Assembly: GCA_017433825.1 (NCBI GenBank)
Contig: JAFRGL010000012.1
Location: forward strand, 62,001 to 126,000
DNA length: 64,000 nt
Direction of reading: 5' to 3'
Origin: Eubacterium sp.
GTDB lineage: Bacteria; Bacillota; Clostridia; Lachnospirales; Lachnospiraceae
Position 1 is the first letter of the stretch, and every line of letters starts with the position of its first letter. A model generated the notes under the pieces. It had not been told where the DNA came from and did no database searches. It saw only the letters and a list, made by a program, of their open reading frames with translations. Of this stretch, positions 60,467 through 64,000 are shown piece after piece. Made by a program: the position numbers and the translations under genes.

Positions 60467-60495
60467 TTGCTTATGGAAAGAAAATAAGATATAAT
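60467..60495 (+). promoter_or_regulatory. Promoter of the dehydratase-activase gene
   Basis: TTGCTT (60467-60472), 17 bp, TATAAT (60490-60495), giving a leader of about 105 bases. Confidence 0.75.
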
Positions 60496-60605
60496 ACTAT
60501 TTTGGATAATAATGCGGGAGAATACCCTCACACCCGGAAATCCGGACTTCAGCGGCATTTGCTGCCGCATTTACGATAAATAACTGTAATTACAAGGCAG
60601 GAAAC

Positions 60606-63600
60606 ATGAGCAGTATCGAAACAAAAGAAACAAAATGCACCTACCGGGCCGGTATCGATATCGGCTCCACAACCGTAAAAATCATCGTTTCCGACGGGGA
60701 ACGAATCGTTTATCAGAATTATAAAAGGCACAATGCAGACGTCAGGAAAACCGTAACGGAGATGCTTGCGAAAGTGCAGGAAGCCCTGGGGGATATTTCC
60801 TGTACCATCGCGGTAACCGGCAGCGGCGGCATGAATCTGGCCAAGGTGCTGGACATCGAATTTGTCCAGGAAGTAATTGCCGTGGCATCAGAAGTCAAAG
60901 CCGTTTCTGAGGGCGTGGACGTGGTCATCGAACTGGGCGGCGAGGACGCGAAGATTATCTTCCTGTCCGGCGGCATCGAACAGAGAATGAACGGTATCTG
61001 CGCGGGCGGAACCGGCGCCTTTATCGACCAGATGGCGGCCCTCATCCAGACAGATGCGGAAGGCCTGAATGAACTTGCAAAGCATTACAGGGATATTTAT
61101 CCTATTGCAGCCCGCTGCGGCGTATTTGCCAAAAGCGATATCCAGCCACTTATCAATGACGGCGTCCCCAGGGAGGACCTGGCGGCGTCCATCTTCCAGG
61201 CAGTGGTTAACCAGACCATTTCCGGCCTGGCATGCGGCCGAAAGATTAAAGGCAAGGTAGCTTTCTTAGGCGGTCCTTTGTATTTCCTTTCCGAGCTGAG
61301 AGAAGCTTTTATCCGCACATTGAAGCTTACGGATGAAACGGCGGTCGTTCCGGAAAACGCCCATCTTTTTGCCGCCCGCGGCGCGGCCAGGAGGGAAAGC
61401 ACAGGGAAAGAAAGGTCTTTAAGCTCCCTGATAGATATACTGGAGCATACGGACCGGATTGTCACCGAGATGCATACCATGCCGCCCCTTTTCGAATCGG
61501 AGGAGGATTACCGGGCATTTAAGGAAAGACAGTCCGCCTATGTGGTGAAAAAGAGAAGCTTTTCCGACTATACAGGCGACTGCTTCTTAGGGATGGACGC
61601 GGGTTCCACCACCATGAAGCTGGCGGTGATTTCCGCGGAAGGGGAACTTTTGTATTTCTGGTACGGCAACAACTTCGGCGATCCCTTAAAGGTTGCAAAA
61701 GAAGCCCTGCTGGACATGTACGCAAAGAAAAACCCGGAAGCGCATATCCGCTACAGCTGCAGCTCGGGCTACGGCGAGGAACTGGTAAAGAACGCGTTTA
61801 TGCTGGATGAAGGGGAAGTGGAAACCGTTTCCCACTATTATGCCGCCCGCTTTTTCGAACCGGATGTGGACAGCATCCTGGACATAGGCGGCCAGGATAT
61901 GAAGTTTATCCGCATCAAGGACGGAAGCGTGGACTCCATTGTTTTAAATGAAGCCTGCTCCTCCGGCTGCGGCTCCTTTATTGAAAACTTCGCGAATTCC
62001 CTGGGCTATTCCGCAGCGGAATTTGCCGCGCTGGCCGTAAAAGGCAGGAATCCCGTGGATCTGGGCACACGGTGTACCGTATTCATGAATTCCAATGTGA
62101 AACAGGCCCAGAAGGAAGGCGCGCCGGTGGAGGATATCGCCGCCGGGCTTTCCTATTCCGTTATTAAAAATGCGCTTTTCAAGGTTATCAAGCTCAACGA
62201 CGTCACCGGCCTCGGCGAAAAGGTGGTGGTGCAGGGCGGTACCTTTTACAATGACGCGGTTTTGAGAGGCTTTGAACTGATTGCGGGGCATGAGGCTGTC
62301 CGGCCGGATATCGCCGGTATCATGGGCGCCTTCGGCAGTGCCCTGGTGGCAAGGGAAAGATATACAGGCCAGGCTACGGGCATGGCATCCCGAGAAGAGG
62401 TAGAAGGCTTTACCTACGAGACCGCCTCCGCCCGCTGCGGCGGCTGCACCAACAACTGCCGCCTGACGGTCAATCATTTCTCCAACGGCAAACGGTATAT
62501 TTCCGGCAACCGGTGCGAGAAGGGGCTTGGCAGGAGTAAGGCATCGGAAGAAGTGCCCAACCTGTACGAATATAAGAAGAAAAGGCTGTTCGATTATCAG
62601 CGGGTGACCCCGGAAACCGCCAAAGCAACGGTGGGTATCCCCCGGGTACTGAACATGTATGAGAACTTCCCCTTCTGGATTGCGTTTTTTACCAACCTGC
62701 AGATTTGCGTGGAGCTGTCCCCGTTCTCGGATACACTGATCTACGAAAAAGGTATGGACAGTATTCCCAGCGAGTCGGAATGCTATCCTGCCAAGCTGGC
62801 CCACGGCCATATCGAATGGCTGATTGAAAAAGGCGTGAAGACTATTTTCTACCCCTGCGTCATGTATGAGCGCAAGGAAGTGGAGAGCGCCAAGAACCAG
62901 TACAACTGCCCGATGGTCATTTCCTATCCGGAAAACATCAAGAACAACGTGGAAAACCTGAATGAGCAGGGCGTGCGGTTCCTGAATCCGTTTATTTCCT
63001 TTGCGGACAAGAAGGTGCTGGCAGAGTGCCTGACAGATTTCATGAGGAAAGAGTTCGGCGTCAACAAGTCCGAAGTGTTCTGGGCGGTGGAAGCCGGCTG
63101 GACCGAGATGACAAAGGCCAGAGAGGATATCGCCCTGGAAGGTTTAAGGGCCATCCAGTGGATGAAGGACAAAGGCCGGCAGGGGATCGTACTTGCGGGC
63201 AGGCCTTACCATATCGACCCCGGCGTCAACCACGGTATCCCGGAAATGATAGCAGGCTATGGCTATGCGGTGCTGACGGAGGATTCCGTTTCCTCCATGA
63301 ACCTGAATGAAGTGGCATTGCGGTCCACAAACCAGTGGACCTATCATGCGCGGCTGTATTCCGCAGCCCAGTATGTGGCGAAGCGGAAGGATATGGAGCT
63401 GATCCAGCTGAATTCCTTCGGCTGCGGCGTGGACGCGGTAACCATTGACCAGGTGCAGGAGCTGCTGCAGTCCGCCGGACGGATGTACACCCTCCTGAAA
63501 ATTGACGAGGTCAACAATCTCGGCGCAGCCCGTATCCGGGTTCGTTCCCTGATTGCCGCGATGAAAATGCGGGAAGCCGAACCGGCCGTAAAAGGCGCGG

Positions 63601-64000
63601 AAGACTACCACCGCCTGGAATTTACAAAGGAAATGTACAAATCCGGCGAGTATACGATTCTGTGCACGGACATGATCCAGCCGCATTTTGATTTCTTCGA
63701 GGCGGCCATGCGGGTCTGCGGCTACCGGCTCATAAACATGAAGAATGAAGGCACGTCCGTACTGGACATGGGCCTGAAATATGTAAACAACGACGCCTGT
63801 TACCCCACCATGATCGTAACCGGCCAGATTCTGGATGCCGTGAAATCCGGCAAATACGATACGGACCGGCTGGCGGTCTTTATGGTGCAGACCGGCGGCG
63901 GCTGCCGCGCCTCCAACTACGTGGCATTTATCAGGAAGGCCCTGAAGGATATGGGCTGTCCGCAGATTCCGGTCATTTCCATCAGCCCGAATATGATGGA
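60606..64000 (+). CDS. Giant 2-hydroxyacyl-CoA dehydratase activase fusion (3' end missing)
   Basis: The frame stays open to the window edge, giving more than 1130 residues. It contains two ASKHA ATPase domains of the BadF/BadG/HgdC type: the first with GIDIGSTTVK (about residue 16) and CAGGTGAFIDQM, the second with GMDAGSTTMK (about 330), DIGGQDMKFI and CSSGCGSFIE. A cysteine motif CGGCTNNC follows near 611. The rest resembles the HgdB-like/DUF2229 portion (CYPAKLAHGH, GRPYHIDPGVNHGIPEM, NNDACYPTM). Related activators use ATP to push an electron into a 2-hydroxyacyl-CoA dehydratase. Here activator and dehydratase-like parts share one chain, so the target is unclear. Confidence 0.9.
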   Translation, partial: MSSIETKETKCTYRAGIDIGSTTVKIIVSDGERIVYQNYKRHNADVRKTVTEMLAKVQEALGDISCTIAVTGSGGMNLAKVLDIEFVQEVIAVASEVKAVSEGVDVVIELGGEDAKIIFLSGGIEQRMNGICAGGTGAFIDQMAALIQTDAEGLNELAKHYRDIYPIAARCGVFAKSDIQPLINDGVPREDLAASIFQAVVNQTISGLACGRKIKGKVAFLGGPLYFLSELREAFIRTLKLTDETAVVPENAHLFAARGAARRESTGKERSLSSLIDILEHTDRIVTEMHTMPPLFESEEDYRAFKERQSAYVVKKRSFSDYTGDCFLGMDAGSTTMKLAVISAEGELLYFWYGNNFGDPLKVAKEALLDMYAKKNPEAHIRYSCSSGYGEELVKNAFMLDEGEVETVSHYYAARFFEPDVDSILDIGGQDMKFIRIKDGSVDSIVLNEACSSGCGSFIENFANSLGYSAAEFAALAVKGRNPVDLGTRCTVFMNSNVKQAQKEGAPVEDIAAGLSYSVIKNALFKVIKLNDVTGLGEKVVVQGGTFYNDAVLRGFELIAGHEAVRPDIAGIMGAFGSALVARERYTGQATGMASREEVEGFTYETASARCGGCTNNCRLTVNHFSNGKRYISGNRCEKGLGRSKASEEVPNLYEYKKKRLFDYQRVTPETAKATVGIPRVLNMYENFPFWIAFFTNLQICVELSPFSDTLIYEKGMDSIPSESECYPAKLAHGHIEWLIEKGVKTIFYPCVMYERKEVESAKNQYNCPMVISYPENIKNNVENLNEQGVRFLNPFISFADKKVLAECLTDFMRKEFGVNKSEVFWAVEAGWTEMTKAREDIALEGLRAIQWMKDKGRQGIVLAGRPYHIDPGVNHGIPEMIAGYGYAVLTEDSVSSMNLNEVALRSTNQWTYHARLYSAAQYVAKRKDMELIQLNSFGCGVDAVTIDQVQELLQSAGRMYTLLKIDEVNNLGAARIRVRSLIAAMKMREAEPAVKGAEDYHRLEFTKEMYKSGEYTILCTDMIQPHFDFFEAAMRVCGYRLINMKNEGTSVLDMGLKYVNNDACYPTMIVTGQILDAVKSGKYDTDRLAVFMVQTGGGCRASNYVAFIRKALKDMGCPQIPVISISPNMM

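Overview
The window (about 53-54% G+C by eye) reads as chromosome of an anaerobic Firmicute, most likely a gut-type Clostridia/Lachnospiraceae member. The reasons are a single-chain pyruvate:ferredoxin oxidoreductase, a fused 2-hydroxyacyl-CoA dehydratase activase, ferredoxin-fused aldo/keto reductases, an old-yellow-enzyme/FAD/Fe-S reductase, AGGAGG-type ribosome binding sites, strong TTGnnn-17-TATAAT promoters and U-tailed terminators throughout. I saw no rRNA, tRNA, CRISPR array, phage or insertion sequence. Gene density is high and nearly all genes look intact. The only partial genes are the two cut by the window edges.

Region 1 (1-15.6 kb) is a cell-surface locus. It opens with the end of a large secreted protein made of GBS-Bsp-like repeats and a lysozyme-like C-terminal domain. 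An operon follows from one strong promoter: rfbB-rfbA-rfbC (dTDP-rhamnose precursor synthesis, without rfbD), a Wzm/Wzt-type polysaccharide ABC exporter, a small two-membrane-segment protein and a two-domain family-2 glycosyltransferase. Next come an HtrA protease with a hairpin covering its ribosome binding site, proC, galE, and a membrane-anchored, extremely acidic surface protein.

Region 2 (15.6-36 kb) is housekeeping and metabolism: recJ, PFOR, a divergent DUF1292/winged-helix pair, a queuosine-precursor transporter preceded by a well-formed preQ1-I riboswitch candidate, an SDR, ilvE, xth, argS with a HAD phosphatase and a CPBP protease, a ferredoxin-fused aldo/keto reductase, arylamine N-acetyltransferase, a tandem pair of paralogous YARHG lipoproteins, and a MATE exporter.

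Region 3 (36-47.6 kb) is the most suggestive unit. One promoter drives a dipeptide epimerase of the L-Ala-D/L-Glu type, three tandem signal-less serine hydrolases of the beta-lactamase/D-aminopeptidase (S12) fold, and a complete dipeptide ABC transporter (dppBCDF plus the binding lipoprotein). This looks like an import-then-degrade pathway for peptides containing D-amino acids, probably murein peptides.

Region 4 (47.6-64 kb) holds an alpha/beta hydrolase with an OYE-family reductase, a CDF metal exporter behind a candidate Ni/Co-type riboswitch with its own terminator, a URO-D family protein, a minimal CobW-type GTPase next to a protein with more than 40 histidines (a probable metal-handling cluster), an ECF sigma factor with its likely anti-sigma factor, a fourth S12 hydrolase, an M18 aminopeptidase with a second ferredoxin-fused aldo/keto reductase, and a giant dehydratase-activase gene that runs off the right edge.
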